From Imbricaverruca yamaguchii (Eukaryota > Arthropoda > Thecostraca > Neoverrucidae): a stretch of DNA of 64,000 nt. The DNA lies in assembly GCA_034440575.1 (NCBI GenBank), contig JAOTOL010001186.1, positions 248,001 to 312,000 on the forward strand, given 5' to 3'. Below the pieces are notes generated by a model. That model saw only the letters and a list, made by a program, of their open reading frames with translations. It did not search any database and was not told where the DNA came from. This document shows, piece by piece, positions 32,401-41,639 of the stretch; positions within the stretch are counted from its first letter, which is position 1, and every line of letters starts with the position of its first letter. The position numbers were made by a program, and so were the translations under genes.

Positions 32401-34397
32401 TCGGAAAGCGCTCGATGAGTAGGGCCCGACACAACCACCCCGAAAAAAATACCACCAAAAGTGACGTCACTAGGGGGCTCAGACTTTCACGTCTTACATT
32501 ATGTTTTTGGTTCTGGGGAGTTCATTATGGGGATTTTTGAAAAACAAACATAATTTTTAATCAGAAAAGGACAGCGAAATCGATCATTATCATACATTTT
32601 TTTGGCCACCCAGAAATCATTTTTTTGGTTTGTTGACATTTTATGATTTTAATTTTCCTTTATTAATGGGCTCAGCGGACCGAAAAACGTTGTTCGAAGT
32701 CAACTTGCGATAATAAAAAATGCTTATTTGAGCCAGAATCTTCGATTTGAACTTTAATAGGGAAATATGCAAAATGAATAAGTAGTCAAAACCGAAAAAA
32801 GTGAGAAAAAATCCTCGTACGTTTTGTTGCATCCCTAAAGATAAGCAAACGCTGAAAGCTTCATTAAAATATCTTTATCAATTAAAGCGTGAAGACTGGT
32901 TGAACTTTTTGGAGGTGACCTCACCTGACCTAGATTAACTCGTTGACCCTAGATGACCTGACTTGAAAAGTGTGACACAACATGCCAAATTGATGTGGGA
33001 AAAGGTATGCCAAATTTCGGCGCGCTGCCACGAGCCGTTCTTTCACTATCCGTGAAAATCCCGAGTGGGGGCGATTGAAGACTCCCGAGACGGCGCTGGT
33101 TAAGAACGCGTAGCCCATGGGCACTGATAATTGTTTGATTTTTTGTCGAAAGCCTGCTTTGATCCGGGGCCGTTGTCACGCGAGCCTGTGTCCACAGGAC
33201 AATAATGCCTACGTGCACAAGGTGATGGACTGGAAAGCCAAGTACGACGAGAGTGATAACGCCGTGGTGCGGGCGTCCAAGATCTTGACCGAAAAGGTCA
33301 GCGACATCATGGGAGGTCTGTTCCAGCGCACCGAGCTCTCAGAGGTCAGTGGATGTCGCTTGATGTCGTCTCTGCCTGGATGTTGTGAGTGTCTGTTGGT
33401 TACGGAAGGTTCGTTCCTTGAAAATGGTTTAAATTGCGGAAGATTGCTGGGTACGCCTCGGTGTTGTTTTATGCGGGAGTGACGGACGATACAACTGGGT
33501 GTTGTTTCTTGTGAGGGTGACGGACGCATTTCATCATGACAGCAGCCCCTCTGGAGAGACGCAGTATAGAGTGTTGGTTCGGCTGCTTGTCATCTGCTGA
33601 GGCATCATCAGGGTAATCTCCTGGGACACACCGATGCGCTTTTGATCGTCAATATCCGTCGATGGGATGGGTTGGCAATGCCTACTTATATTAGCTGTTG
33701 AATGCGTGCCTACCTTTACCTGTTAAGTTAGGTGAGCTAAACATATTCCTTCTTCTCGCTGTAATTTGAAGGAAATAGTGTCATATCCTTCTGCTGATTA
33801 GCATACATAATGCATACATATAAATACAAATGGTCGCCTTTTTGGGCATCTACCCTGCTTTCGCGCACACCCGCAACTACCCAGTGCACACTTGTGCACA
33901 CCGACACGTTAATATCGCCCTGTCGTCCGCAGGTTCTCACAGAGATCTGCAAGATGGACCCCGGCTTCGACAAGGACCAGTTTCTGCGCGACTGCGAGCA
34001 CGACATCATTCCCAACATCCTGGAGGCGATGATCCACGGCGACCTGCCCGTGCTGCAGGACTGGTGCTACGAGGCCACCTTCAACGTGCTGGCGCAGCCG
34101 GTGCGCACCGCCAAGCAGCTCGGCTACCACTACGACTCGACGGTGCTGGACGTGGACAACGTCGACCTGGCCATGGGCAAGATGATGGACCAGGGCCCGG
34201 TACTGATCATCACGTTCACGTCGCAGCAGATCCTGTGCGTGCGCGACGCACGCGACGCGGTCGTCGAGGGCGACCCCGACAAGATCATGCGCGTCAACTA
34301 CGTGTGGGTGCTGTGCAGGGACCAGGCGGAGCTGGACCCCAGGGCCGCCTGGCGGCTGCTGGAGCTGTCGGCCAGCAGCTCCGAGCAGCTGGTGTAG
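13168..34397 (+). CDS. TIMM44: TIM44, mitochondrial import inner membrane translocase subunit
   Basis: Seven coding exons join in frame: 13168-13263, 14561-14730, 16478-16611, 17453-17613, 21596-21736, 33198-33344 and 33933-34397. They give 437 aa (human about 452). Known role: a peripheral matrix-side inner-membrane protein that anchors mtHsp70 to the TIM23 channel and drives precursor import. Seen here: a short Arg-containing N-terminus suited to a mitochondrial presequence; the GFIGKLIDNIKQE / NKEMKESLEKF helix; EKYERLESET; LGRSATFQTLSD with VKQEID; GVELHKDSRFYASWQNFK; KYDESDNAVVRASK; and the C-terminal Tim44-like domain (about residue 283 to the end) with DIIPNILEAMI, DWCYEATFN and MGKMMDQGPVLIITF. 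All donors and acceptors are GT-AG and all phases match. The ATG at 13168 follows an acceptor at 13158, so an upstream non-coding exon is expected. The oddities lie in the introns: a 3.4-kb minisatellite, two MITEs, several SINEs, and a retroposon on the exon 3 acceptor. Confidence 0.95.
14561..14730 (+). CDS. TIMM44: TIMM44 coding exon 2
   Basis: LRCLSQQAPSRRQGFIGKL to SEALRNAR. The acceptor is CACCCCTCAG and the donor is ACG/GTGAGA, with the last Arg codon split 2+1. It holds the conserved NKEMKESLEKF motif. Confidence 0.92.
15303..15390. repeat. Nested palindromes with a GCGAAGATACCGG motif
   Basis: GCGAAGATACCGG occurs at 15330 and again at 15371. TATCTTCGCACC (15349-15360) pairs perfectly with GGTGCGAAGATA (15368-15379) across a 7-nt loop. 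A second stem, GGTATC...GATACC, lies just left. It could form a two-hairpin or cruciform structure. Confidence 0.6.
15547..15858 (+). repeat. 13-bp tandem array, unit CCATCACACACAA
   Basis: About 23 nearly perfect copies, with mutations only in the last two or three. Because 13 is not a multiple of 3, all frames on this strand translate to the same His/Thr-rich 13-residue period. The open frames across it are artefacts. Confidence 0.95.
16205..16382 (+). mobile_element. tRNA-derived SINE, family 1
   Basis: 178 bp. A tRNA-like head has an A box (TGGCCGAGTGGTTAAGG) and a B box (GGGTTCGACC), then a body (TCATTTCCCAATCCCGCGGC) and an AATAAACAAACAA tail. It is flanked by a 14-bp target-site duplication with one mismatch (16191-16204 and 16383-16396, GACAGGCTGMTCGG). 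The head resembles a long-variable-arm tRNA (Ser/Leu type). It lies about 70 bp upstream of TIMM44 exon 3. Confidence 0.85.
16411..16474 (+). mobile_element. Mini-retroposon at the TIMM44 exon 3 acceptor
   Basis: A diverged copy: TGGACGCTAAGTGA, then CGCACCCTTAAACCC and TAATCAATCAG. The flanks repeat CAGTGAGA (16403-16410 and 16475-16482), and the similarity continues leftward as GCTGCCA versus GCTG with a 3-nt indel. The downstream repeat contains the exon 3 acceptor CAG and the first exon bases. Confidence 0.65.
16478..16611 (+). CDS. TIMM44: TIMM44 coding exon 3
   Basis: The first base completes the split Arg codon, then EKYERLESETGEGSRMLQ to DEAHKLELVKKA. The donor is G/GTATGT, leaving one base of the next Ala codon. 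It matches the family's RRKY-x-x-IESET region. Confidence 0.88.
16612..17452 (+). other. TIMM44 intron 3
   Basis: 841 bp. No gene or recognised repeat. The acceptor is CGCCTCGCCAG. Confidence 0.6.
17453..17613 (+). CDS. TIMM44: TIMM44 coding exon 4
   Basis: AELTEAVNKQARQTAETMA to EIDASTIGSPG, followed by a GTGAGT donor. GC-rich. It corresponds to the coiled-coil-like Hsp70-anchoring half of the protein. Confidence 0.9.
17826..18115 (+). repeat. Dispersed repeat family B
   Basis: Shares GTGATAA, ATTCGTGAA, GGTGGAGTACACCACTTT, TGACATCCTTC and TCTAGCAGTATATTGTT-like segments with 44750-45220. No coding capacity seen, and its ends were not resolved. Confidence 0.6.
18122..21556 (+). repeat. 3.4-kb minisatellite, 28-bp unit, in TIMM44 intron 4
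   Basis: About 120 head-to-tail copies of a unit reading GGGTCAGTTGACTGTGTG followed by GCCCTGTGTC. The variation is orderly: TTGGG versus TCGGG, GGCCC/GGTCC/GACCC, and one to four extra TG dinucleotides. Each unit contains CAGTTGACTG, a near-palindrome. The left end (to about 18400) has more TTGGG variants and the centre is the most homogeneous. The array stops 39 bp before exon 5. Open frames across it are artefacts. Confidence 0.97.
21596..21736 (+). CDS. TIMM44: TIMM44 coding exon 5
   Basis: 47 codons, VYRAPKVLRMRKG to FYASWQNFK, between a TCTGCCAG acceptor and a GTCGGT donor. The GVELHKDSRFY stretch is a strong family match. Confidence 0.92.
21801..21855 (+). mobile_element. Mini-retroposon, perfect target-site duplication
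   Basis: 55 bp: TGGGCGCTACATGACC, then GATGCGCCCTTAAGCCC, then a short AATAACCAACTA tail. It is flanked by the perfect 14-bp repeat ACGGTTGCTGTTAC (21787-21800 and 21856-21869). It begins 64 bp after TIMM44 exon 5. Confidence 0.85.
21870..22435 (+). other. TIMM44 intron 5 segment, no gene
   Basis: Irregular GGTTGCGATT/CGGTTACGAT simple-sequence character at 21770-22000, then plain AT-richer DNA. Nothing else recognised. Confidence 0.5.
22436..22735 (+). repeat. 58-bp GC-rich tandem array
   Basis: About five copies of GGGCGGGGCCCGACCGAGCC followed by TTCTCCGGTGTGTCTGGTAC and ACAACGTCATCCGACG. The later copies are diverged and partly truncated. Confidence 0.9.
22787..22848 (+). mobile_element. 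Mini-retroposon, typical copy
   Basis: 62 bp: ATGGGCGCTACATAACC, TTGATGCGCCCTTAAGCCC, and an AATAATCAATCAATCAA tail. It is flanked by CCTATATTATTGTT (22773-22786) and CCTATAGTATTGTT (22849-22862). Confidence 0.85.
22863..24180 (+). other. TIMM44 intron 5 segment, no gene
   Basis: No recognised gene or repeat family except a T run followed by a long G run at 24085-24112, which may be a sequencing artefact. Confidence 0.5.
24181..24368 (-). mobile_element. tRNA-derived SINE, family 1
   Basis: 188 bp on the - strand: head GGGGGCGGGGATGGCCGAG, A and B boxes, and a tail seen as CGTTTGTTTGTTTGTTTATT at its + strand left end. It is flanked by GAATTATT on both sides (24173-24180 and 24369-24376). 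Confidence 0.85.
24395..24575 (+). mobile_element. tRNA-derived SINE, family 2
   Basis: Carries AGCGTCTGGTTAAGCTGA (A-box region) and GGGGTTCGATCC (B box), a body with GATGCCCGCCCTTCCTGCC and CGACGCCATATGG, and a tail CACAATCAATCAATCCATCC. It shares its body with 41451-41602. It lies head-to-head with the SINE at 24181-24368. Target-site duplication not found. Confidence 0.7.
25280..26075 (+). mobile_element. LINE relic: RNase H domain and C-terminus, frameshifted
   Basis: Broken frames read WIPCHVAISGNDLADAAAK (about 25544-25600), the typical RNase H motif of Jockey/I-type LINEs, then RLRIGHIYATHSYLLIGDE and LPQCPKCRARLSVPRNLL with SERRRHFG. At least two frameshifts and a stop (25752) show it is inactive. 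It lies in TIMM44 intron 5. Confidence 0.75.
26186..26220 (+). mobile_element. Mini-retroposon, 3'-truncated
   Basis: ATGGGCGCTATATGATC and TCGATGCGCCC are present, but the TTAAGCCC segment and the tail are missing. It lies about 50 bp left of the MITE end. Confidence 0.65.
26273..27111 (-). mobile_element. TTAA-flanked MITE, full-length copy 2
   Basis: 839 bp in reverse orientation relative to copy 1. TTAA is intact at the right end (27108-27111) and CTAA at the left (26273-26276). The terminal inverted sequences CCCCGTCTCGGGGGG and CCCCCGAGACGGG are visible. It lies in TIMM44 intron 5. Confidence 0.75.
27112..30300 (+). other. TIMM44 intron 5, long stretch without recognised gene
   Basis: 3.2 kb of mostly unique-looking DNA. 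A segment near 28330-28530 resembles 40260-40480 (CTCATTGTCAGACAGG..., CAACTTCCAAATAAG), suggesting another old repeat. A 120-aa open frame on the - strand (29465-29827) has no recognisable domain. Confidence 0.4.
30302..30361 (+). mobile_element. Mini-retroposon with target-site duplication
   Basis: TGGGCGCTAAATGGCC, then TTTGCGCCCTTAAGCCC, then AATAATCGACCAATCAAG. It is flanked by AGCCATGCATCC (30290-30301) and AGCTATGCATCC (30362-30373). Confidence 0.8.
30374..30826 (+). other. TIMM44 intron 5 segment, no gene
   Basis: No gene or repeat recognised except GGTCAGGTCAGG microduplication near 30675. Confidence 0.4.
30827..31232. repeat. Long imperfect inverted repeat (fold-back element?)
   Basis: The left arm has TGATCCTATGGCATTTAC at its outer end and GCCGAATTATAATTCAGCAC...AATTACCCTGTAGAACAGCT...CCCCTTTG near the centre. 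The right arm is its approximate reverse complement (CAAAGTGGGTCCTAGCTGG...GGTAATT...GCTTGAATTCGGC...GTGAATGCCATAGGATGA). The arms are about 185 nt and best matched in the inner 57 and outer 18 nt, with a loop of about 40 nt. Confidence 0.65.
31233..32287 (+). other. TIMM44 intron 5 segment, no gene
   Basis: No recognised gene, RNA or repeat. The open frames are short and overlapping on both strands. Confidence 0.4.
32288..33103 (-). mobile_element. TTAA-flanked MITE, full-length copy 3
   Basis: 816 bp, reverse orientation, with TTAA at both ends (32288-32291 and 33100-33103). It has the same interior as copies 1, 2 and 4. Its right end is 94 bp from TIMM44 exon 6. Confidence 0.75.
33198..33344 (+). 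CDS. TIMM44: TIMM44 coding exon 6
   Basis: 49 codons, DNNAYVHKVMDWKAKYDE to GGLFQRTELSE, between a TGTCCACAG acceptor and a GTCAGT donor. KYDESDNAVVRASK is a hallmark of the family. Confidence 0.94.
33345..33932 (+). other. TIMM44 intron 6
   Basis: 588 bp, GT-AG, ending TGTCGTCCGCAG. No repeat recognised. Confidence 0.75.
33933..34397 (+). CDS. TIMM44: TIMM44 coding exon 7 (Tim44-like domain, terminal)
   Basis: 154 codons plus TAG. It carries most of the C-terminal Tim44-like membrane-binding fold: FLRDCEHDIIPNILEAMI, DWCYEATFN, DVDNVDLAMGKMM, QGPVLIITF, VEGDPDKIMRVNYVW and AAWRLLELSASSSEQLV at the end. It has very high third-position GC. Confidence 0.96.
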   Translation, partial: VLTEICKMDPGFDKDQFLRDCEHDIIPNILEAMIHGDLPVLQDWCYEATFNVLAQPVRTAKQLGYHYDSTVLDVDNVDLAMGKMMDQGPVLIITFTSQQILCVRDARDAVVEGDPDKIMRVNYVWVLCRDQAELDPRAAWRLLELSASSSEQLV

Positions 34398-35748
34398 CGC
34401 TGTCGCTGGCCCTGTGACGCTGTTGTGGCGGCAGGACGACTGCGCCGTGGACTGGTCAATGGCGCGAAAGTATCGTCGGCGACGAATGCGGCGCGGCGGC
34501 GGTAGGAGCGACGAGCGCGCCTTGCGTGTGCCGGCGGGCGCGTGGTTTCTGTGTCGTTATATCGTTGATGTGCGTGTTGTTCGATGGGCATAGCGAGTGG
34601 TGGTGCGCGTGGTGCGGCGATGGTCAAGCTGAACGCGACCTGAGTTGGCCGTTCCAGGCTGGTCTCACGCCAGCCGAATGTCGTGCAATTCACGAGAGAC
34701 AGGTGCCCAGTGCTGGATAGTTGCTAGCGTGTACTGTGATGTTGAGTGTGATTACGTTGACGTGTGGCGTGTTGAGACGCCAACCCATTATGCGGGTACG
34801 CGACATTGATGTGCTTGCTCCCGGAAGTAGGAGTTCATGACACTGTTTGCGAGTTTGCGATAGATTGGGTGTTTTTATCTCCCAGATCGCGACTCTGACT
34901 CGCCGTGCATCTGCCAAATTATCAGCTTGTTTGTCGTTTGGGCTCCAGGATTCACCTCCACGACACATACATACATGCAATTTTTAGGTGTCTTTTAATT
35001 TAGGAAACCGGGTCGTTTTTCTGTCTCCAGGACCGCACTCGGTCGTCTCGTAGGGACCGAGATGCAGGTTTTTCCGTGTTCGCTTTGCTCTATTTTGTTA
35101 AACTTCAGGAGAGGGAATCAGAAGCATGTACCGCATTGTTCCAGCTAGCAAACCTCAGCGTTGTCCGATGTCATTGTCACATCGCTGGGGAAAATATGTG
35201 GGATCGATCCTCACTGGTCCCTCAATGAAGTTGACAACTGGGGAATGGTCCCATCTGCGTAGTCAGTGATGGAGTGTTTCAGAAGGCATGCATCTATCAC
35301 AGATAGTGCACATTAAGTTAGCTGATTTTCGGTTCGCTCTGGCATAGCCAGCGTCCAAAAATGTCCAGCTATTGGGGAAAAATGGCACACGATGATAATA
35401 ATTTTCCACTTCTGTCTCTTACTATCAATATCTTTGCATTGTCATCTTATATTGCTCTTGCAACTGAAGCGGCAAACAAGCTAAGGAGTACAAGGAAATG
35501 ACGTATTAAACATTTCTAGTACCGCCATTGATTTATGATACCCCAAGTCTGGGCTCGAACGTATGCTGTTCTTTCTTAAACTGCCTTTTTTTTTTTTGCT
35601 ACCTTCCGATATATTTCTTCCGCTGATGCACTGAAGCCTAATATGGAACTTGGAACACTGGAAGATGGTGGAGCATGGGTGATAGCAGCAGATATACCCA
35701 GGATGCGAAATCATGACCGCACAAGACGTAGATGGGGATCTTACAGAA
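34398..35748 (+). other. TIMM44 3' flank and intergenic DNA
   Basis: CpG-rich to about 34800, then plain. No clear AATAAA was found close to the stop, so the 3' end was not placed. No other gene seen. Confidence 0.35.
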
Positions 35749-36480
35749 TTAACCCATCCCGTCTCGAGGAGGGGGGGTCTTCAACCGCCCCCTTCAGGTT
35801 TTTCGCGGATAGCGGACGAACGGCGCACGGCGGCGCGCCCAAATTTGCGCATACCTTTTCCCACATCAATTTGACATGCTGATTCAAAGTTTTTGGTCAG
35901 GTCATCTAGGGTCAACGAGTTAGTCAAGGTCAAGTGAGGTCACCTCCAAAAAAGTTCAACCAGTTGTCACGCTTTAACGGATACAGATATTATAATGAAA
36001 CTTCCAGCGTTTGCTTATCTTTATGGATGTAACAAAACGTACGAGTTGATTTTTTTTCGTTTTTGACTACATACAAATTTTGCGTATTTGCCATATTGCA
36101 GTTCAAATACAGGATTCTGGCTAAAGTAAACATTTTTATTAGGGCAAGTTGACTTTCAACGTTTCTCGGTCTGTTCTACCCATTGGAAAAGGAAAATTAA
36201 AGAAAACTTGAAAACTCAAAATTTTGAAATTTCCAAAAGAAATGCAGGGGGGATATATGCCTGGTCGATTTCGCTGTCCTTTTCTCATTCCGAATAATTT
36301 TTTTTCATACATCCCCAAAATGAACTCCCCAGGGTAAAAAACAATGTAAGTCGTGAAAACCCGTGAAAATCCAGCCCCCTGGTGACGTCACTTTTGGTGG
36401 ATTTTTTTGCGGGGGGGGTGGACTCGAACCCTACTCGTCGAGCGCTTTCCGATGATACCTCTTTCGTTTTCTTTCGATGC
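35749..36480 (+). mobile_element. TTAA-flanked MITE, 3'-truncated copy 4
   Basis: Starts at TTAA 35749-35752, followed by CCCATCCCGTCTCGAGG and the shared interior. It ends at about 36480 in the CTTTCGATGC region, without the right terminal inverted repeat. Confidence 0.7.
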
Positions 36481-37795
36481 ATCATCCTGCCTAATGTTAG
36501 ATTAAAAAATTGTTGTTGCGTTGACAACATTATAATTATACAAAGCTCCTCGACAAAAGTGTCTGAACTAAACATCCATGCTGCCCTGAACTAAACGTTT
36601 CCTACTACACCACAAGTTTTGAAAAGCAAATTGCAACTTAAACTTGAATGTTGGTAGTATGCGCTCACCGTTAAACGGGTGTTCAACGGATACAGGCTGA
36701 CTATAATCCACGAGGCTTTCGGGGCGTGCTATTTTCACAGCATATACGCATTTAAGATCCGCCTAAGTTGTGGGGGTGAGTTAGGTCACCGAAGTGCCTG
36801 ATGTTCTGATACATGGCTATAGCACGTCTCAGAAACCTGTCCGTGTAGTGTTGGTTTGGGGTAGGTGACTGGTAGACCAGGAGCGTTGTTTGCTGGTGAT
36901 TATCAGTCGAGCCAGTGCACGGAGAGAATCGGCGAGCCGAAATGAGTCGAGGGATTCTCCCTATGCAGTCCCATGTTCATTTTTTATTGCTCGAAAAGCC
37001 AACGTTGGAAGCCAAGGTCCCCTAAAAAACCGTTTAAAAGGTGACACCCATACGTTCGGTAAAAGGCGTTCCTTTGGAGAGGCCCTACTGCAACCCTTTA
37101 CGCTCCCCTAAAATTTTCAGCCAAAAAAGCCCCTATAGGGAAATTTGAGAGCACCACTCTCCTCCCTGGGAATGTTTTGTGCCGAAGTGACAAGAAGTCG
37201 CTTTTGGGGGAGAATGTCACAAATAACCATCAGGTTTCAAACGGTTTCACATTACAATAGCTGACGATCGCCTGATCTGTTTAGCACAATATTTATATAA
37301 CTCATACAATGTATTCAAGGTAAAAAAGAGAAAATTTCGGCCAAAATCGACCTGTATGATGGAGGATGGCTCCTGTGGCCCTCCTTTCTATCCGCTAGTG
37401 CCTCCACTGAGCAATTCAACGAGAAGTGTGAATGCACTCAACCAGGGCTTGGGAGATCTGTCGCCAAGCCGAGGCCCAGGTCCTTACCCTCTAAACATAT
37501 TTTCAGATTGAATACAGAAAATGAAGTTAGCATAAGCAGGGCACCAAACCAGAGGGGGTTCGGACGCCCACCCGACCCACCCTGGGTCTCTGGAGTGTTC
37601 CCCGTCCCCGATCCTTTTCGGGCCGCAATTTTCCTCCATGTATTGTGCCCCGCAATAATTTTTGGAAATAAACGGCCATACAAAAATAGCATTTTCCATA
37701 TGCCCCCTTTGATACGCCGCCCCTCCCATAATATGACGTCGGGCATAATTCAACATCCAGGTTTCTAACCCTCCCCCCAATCGGGCACGTCTGAA
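36481..37795. other. Intergenic DNA, no gene
   Basis: No recognised gene. 37000-37160 and 37540-37760 have runs of C, A and G reminiscent of low-quality consensus. The open frames on both strands are short and overlap one another. Confidence 0.35.
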
Positions 37796-38000
37796 ATGGT
37801 GAGCCGACCACGGAACTGCCACCCCTTCCCTGCAGTTTTCCAGTTGCACAGCAGATGGCAGTGTAATCTGGTGTGTTCCACGGCGAGCGCTGCGAGAAGA
37901 GACGGAAGTTGGTGGTTCGCGGGTGCGGGTTGCTTGCGGTGGTCTCGCGCTGGTTCCCGAGAAGGACCAGCGGGCGGAATTTCTGGCTTAGTCCAAGCTG
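37796..38000 (+). promoter_or_regulatory. Candidate CpG-rich first exon / promoter
   Basis: A CpG-rich stretch (37885-37980) ending GTCCAAGCTG at a consensus donor GTAAGT (38001), just before the sequence turns CpG-poor. This is the layout expected for an unmethylated promoter and first exon followed by a methylated body. It could be a non-coding 5' exon of the gene at 51362, or of a gene I cannot see. No coding match. Confidence 0.25.
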
Positions 38001-38379
38001 GTAAGTGTAACAAATTTCTTCACATCATCCATGTAACGACAAGGAGGCAATTCAATATTGGGCATGCCAACCATTTTTTAATGCGCGTCGCTATTCGTCT
38101 GTTCGCGTGCGTAAATTTGACCTTGGGGATAATCCATCGGACGTTTTGAAGGTGCCTGTAATTAATTTTATGGTGGGGATCGTATTCGGGGTAGTCTAGG
38201 AAGTTAATTCTGGCAGCATTCGGGTCGATTCACTGGCGATTCTGCTGCCGTTGTTATATTTACATAACTTTCCTTTGTCTTCTGCCTTCACTGGATGTGC
38301 ACTGCAACACCAGGAATGCAGTTTGGAAGCTTGTTTCAGGGTCACTAATTCCAACGATTTAGATTGTATTGCTAGTCCA

Positions 38380-40600
38380 GGTAAGGCACTTGTTCACCAG
38401 ATGTACATTTGAACTCGGTAATGTGTGTATTTACCTACATCAAACTGTATTTTCAGGTTCCTGTTTTGGCAGATTTACCCCCATAGGTGCCTACCTAGGT
38501 GGGTACCTACCTAGGTAGATACCTATGTATCTAGGTATGTAGCCTGCTCATTGCCTAGGCACATACATAGGAAGGTATTTAATTATTAACCTGTATGATG
38601 AAGTATCTACCTGATGTGCTACATAGTCCTGTATTTGTACCATAAGCTGGTAGATATAGATTTCCTGTTGTTTTAAAACATCACTGATTTTAATACTTTG
38701 TCTATGAATTACTTACCATGATCAACTCCTCAGATGCAGAGTTATAGCCGATTCATATGGTTGTGAAATGATGGCAAGCTGTGATATGAAATTTTGCATG
38801 ATTTGCTTGTAAATTACTTTTGGGCATGCTCATATACCAGGGTCCTAGGTAGGTCATATGGAAATATGCTATTTTGTCATAGCTGCCCTTTTGCCCTTGT
38901 AGCATGATGTTAATAGGTATATTTGCTTGCATCCATTTCTTGAAGTTACTTGAATTATAATCCAAATCAGTCAATTTCCCTTCAGTTAAAACACATTGGT
39001 ATCCTTTCATGTATTCATTATCATTATTTCATTCTCATGTAGGTACCTAAGTACCTACATCCTATCTTATTATTTGTGAAGACTGCACAACTGCTCCAGT
39101 TAATATTGTATATAGGTAGATGCTCTGCATTTTGAGTGCCACTTTTTCCCATGTTTTTGACTGAGTGAAAGGATCCATCTGTTTATAATAAAAGTGCCTT
39201 AAAATAGCAGCTATGCAGCACTGGCTGATGAAACAAATCAGTACCTCTGCATGCTTTCTAATATTTTCTAGAAAGCTGAAATAATGTGCTTGAATATCAT
39301 ACTCCTCCCCAGTGTATTTACTGTATATCATTGAAGGTGTACCTGCATTCTGTGAATATTTTTCAGGTTCTCATCAGATTTGACTGGCCTGTTGGATATG
39401 AACATTGACATCCTACATGACCAGAGTAGTCATTGCACAGTAAAGCCCCAATAACTAATGAACATTGACACGAGTAGCAGTGAGCTTTGTTTCAGGATTT
39501 TCATAAAACTTTATTTATTCTGGGAACAGCTAAAACTTTGTTTTTACTTGTTGAACTAATATAAAGCCTATAATGCTGATCATTTTGTTCATGTTTACTT
39601 GGTTAAGAACATTAAGGGCTCAATGGTGATAACAGTAATTGTTTTAGACACATGAAAGCAATAGTTCATGGGGCTCAGCAGTATCACTTAATTGTTTTAC
39701 TTCAAAATTGCCACTTCCCACAGAATATTATCAATGCATTGACAGGTGCTGGAATGTTTAGGTGGTTGCACAGAACATTTTTCTTTGAGCTATCTTCAAT
39801 TGCAGCAATGCAATGCAATTTGTGGTAGCTGTTCAGTGATGAATCCATGGTCAGAGCAGTATAGGTGGGATGTCATGGTAACAGTGAGCTTCCTTCACTG
39901 CTCTATCATGAATTGTGAGGTCAAAGGCATGTTGTCAAAGCCTGTTGTCAGCCATTGTGAATATTTATCCTAGGAAGGTAGTGGATAAGTGGAAAATGCC
40001 TCATGCAAAGAGAAAATGAATCACAGGAAATAAAACTTATGGCTGGAGTTTTTCAATACTATGCTATAAACAGAATTGCCCAGGTAGACTTTGAATATTT
40101 TCATGTTTTCCTTCCTTTTTCTTCAAATACTTTTCATTCAGGATGTCTTAATGTTGGGTGCTATTAAAAAAGATAATTCAAAATGATGCACCATAATGGT
40201 AGGCAAGAGTGTAAAAGTATTCTCAGCTGGTTGCAGGGTTTAATTTTCACATTGTTGTTATGGATTTGGACAGGAAAATTGTGTGGCAGTCATATATGGA
40301 GAAGATCATTTTCTTAAAACATATGCATAGGAATCTTATCTTAAGCTACCTTGAATACAAACCTTGAACACTTTACCACAGGGCAGTTCATTGTCACACA
40401 GCCTCATTTAACTTCCAAATGGAAAACAAACTCTGGATAATGTGTGAAATTCCCCTGTGATGTGGTATCAGCACTCGTCATTATATGGATATGGTCATAT
40501 TACCCTATCTGGCTATGTATGCCATATTTAAATTGAACCTTCAGCAGCAAACCTAGTATTTTATCATTTGTATTGCTGAACTGCTGGCCATCAGCAAAAG
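38380..40600. other. CpG-depleted block D
   Basis: By eye about five CpGs in 2.2 kb, against many on both sides. No coding exon recognised. It includes the ACCTAGGT-rich stretch at 38484-38575. Confidence 0.7.
38484..38580. repeat. ACCTAGGT / TACCTA simple repeat
   Basis: Dense overlapping copies of CTACCTAGGT and GTACCTACC, each largely self-complementary. A short related patch (AGGTACCTAAGTACCTACAT) recurs at 39041-39060. Confidence 0.75.
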
Positions 40601-41150
40601 CTATACTGAGGTCCGCAGGCAGCTATCACATTTGATTCTCACTGATCCACTCACTACCATATTGGATAGCTTTAAACCACAAAATCACATGACAAGATCC
40701 TGGATCCCAGCTCATTTCAACATCAGTCGTAACAAACTCGCAAACACCACTGCCATACAAACAGCGCGGGCGTCTTGTCGCGTACTTCCCTTCCTCCTTT
40801 TATCCATTCAGTTGCATTGATTTTACTTCGTTATGACCGTATATCAATATTTCGTCCTTTTTGTAAGGAATGGCAATGCTGGTGGGGAATGGATGAAAGA
40901 AACAAACCGAATTAAATTACGCGAATCTTGTGAGTGATCCACGTCCTTTAAACGGTCTAGGTGGGATGGGCTCTATGCCAAAATATATTGATTGGACACA
41001 TGTTGGCCACGCCTAGCCACTTGTTGAGTGGAGACGAGAGATCCCAATGAAAAGGTGCGCCGCATGACAGTACGCCACGTGCTGGTCACGTGCCAAATGT
41101 GTGCAGCAGCGGAGCGGAGGCGCCATTTTGGACGCGATGCACACACTCAT
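40560..41150 (+). mobile_element. LINE relic: RNase H domain and C-terminus
   Basis: IAELLAISKSYTEVRRQLSH, then MTRSWIPAHFNISRNKLANT, the decayed RNase H motif. After frame breaks comes MTVRHVLVTCQMCAAAERRR with HFG, which parallels SERRRHFG in the relic at 25280-26075. Inactive. Confidence 0.7.
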
Positions 41151-41450
41151 CCTTGATTGATGTATCGGTTGATTCAGGCTAGGTCAAGTGCACCAGGTGG
41201 CCATGTCCGGCTATGTGGGCAGGCTAAGCTCATGGCTGGAGTTGTGCTGTGAACTCGCATCTCTTGACGTGTGGGTGGAGGGGGTTCAGGGCCAAGATCA
41301 TGCTCTGCATGATTTCATGCTCTGGTTTCATAGTGCCTCCCCAGCAACAATTCGTACCGTTTTGTTGTTGTATTCTGATGGCTTGATGAGGTCCTGATAT
41401 CTGATTTCGGACAAAATCCTGCTAATAAGTTTCATGCATATTCTTACCAT

Positions 41451-41602
41451 GGGCGTCGGTACCTCAGTGGTTAAGCTGAGCGTCTGGTAAGCACGGGGTT
41501 CGATTAATCGCGATGCCCGCCCTTCCTACCAGGGTGTGATGCAGACGACGCCATATGGCCTCAGATGCTGAGTGCGTCGTAAGGTCACAATCCAATCCAA
41601 TC
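41451..41602 (+). mobile_element. tRNA-derived SINE, family 2, with target-site duplication
   Basis: 152 bp. The A-box region is TACCTCAGTGGTTAAGCTGA and the B box is GGGGTTCGATTA. The body has GATGCCCGCCCTTCC and CGACGCCATATGG, and the tail is CAATCCAATCCAATC. It is flanked by CATATTCTTACCAT (41437-41450) and CATATTCTCACCAT (41603-41616). Confidence 0.85.
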
Positions 41603-41639
41603 CATATTCTCACCATTGTGGATTGTGATGCACGAACAT

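Noticed and set aside
33830..34417. 195-aa open frame overlapping TIMM44 exon 7 in another frame
   Set aside because: A shadow of the GC3-rich TIMM44 terminal exon. The Arg/Gly/Pro bias is the usual product of such shadows.
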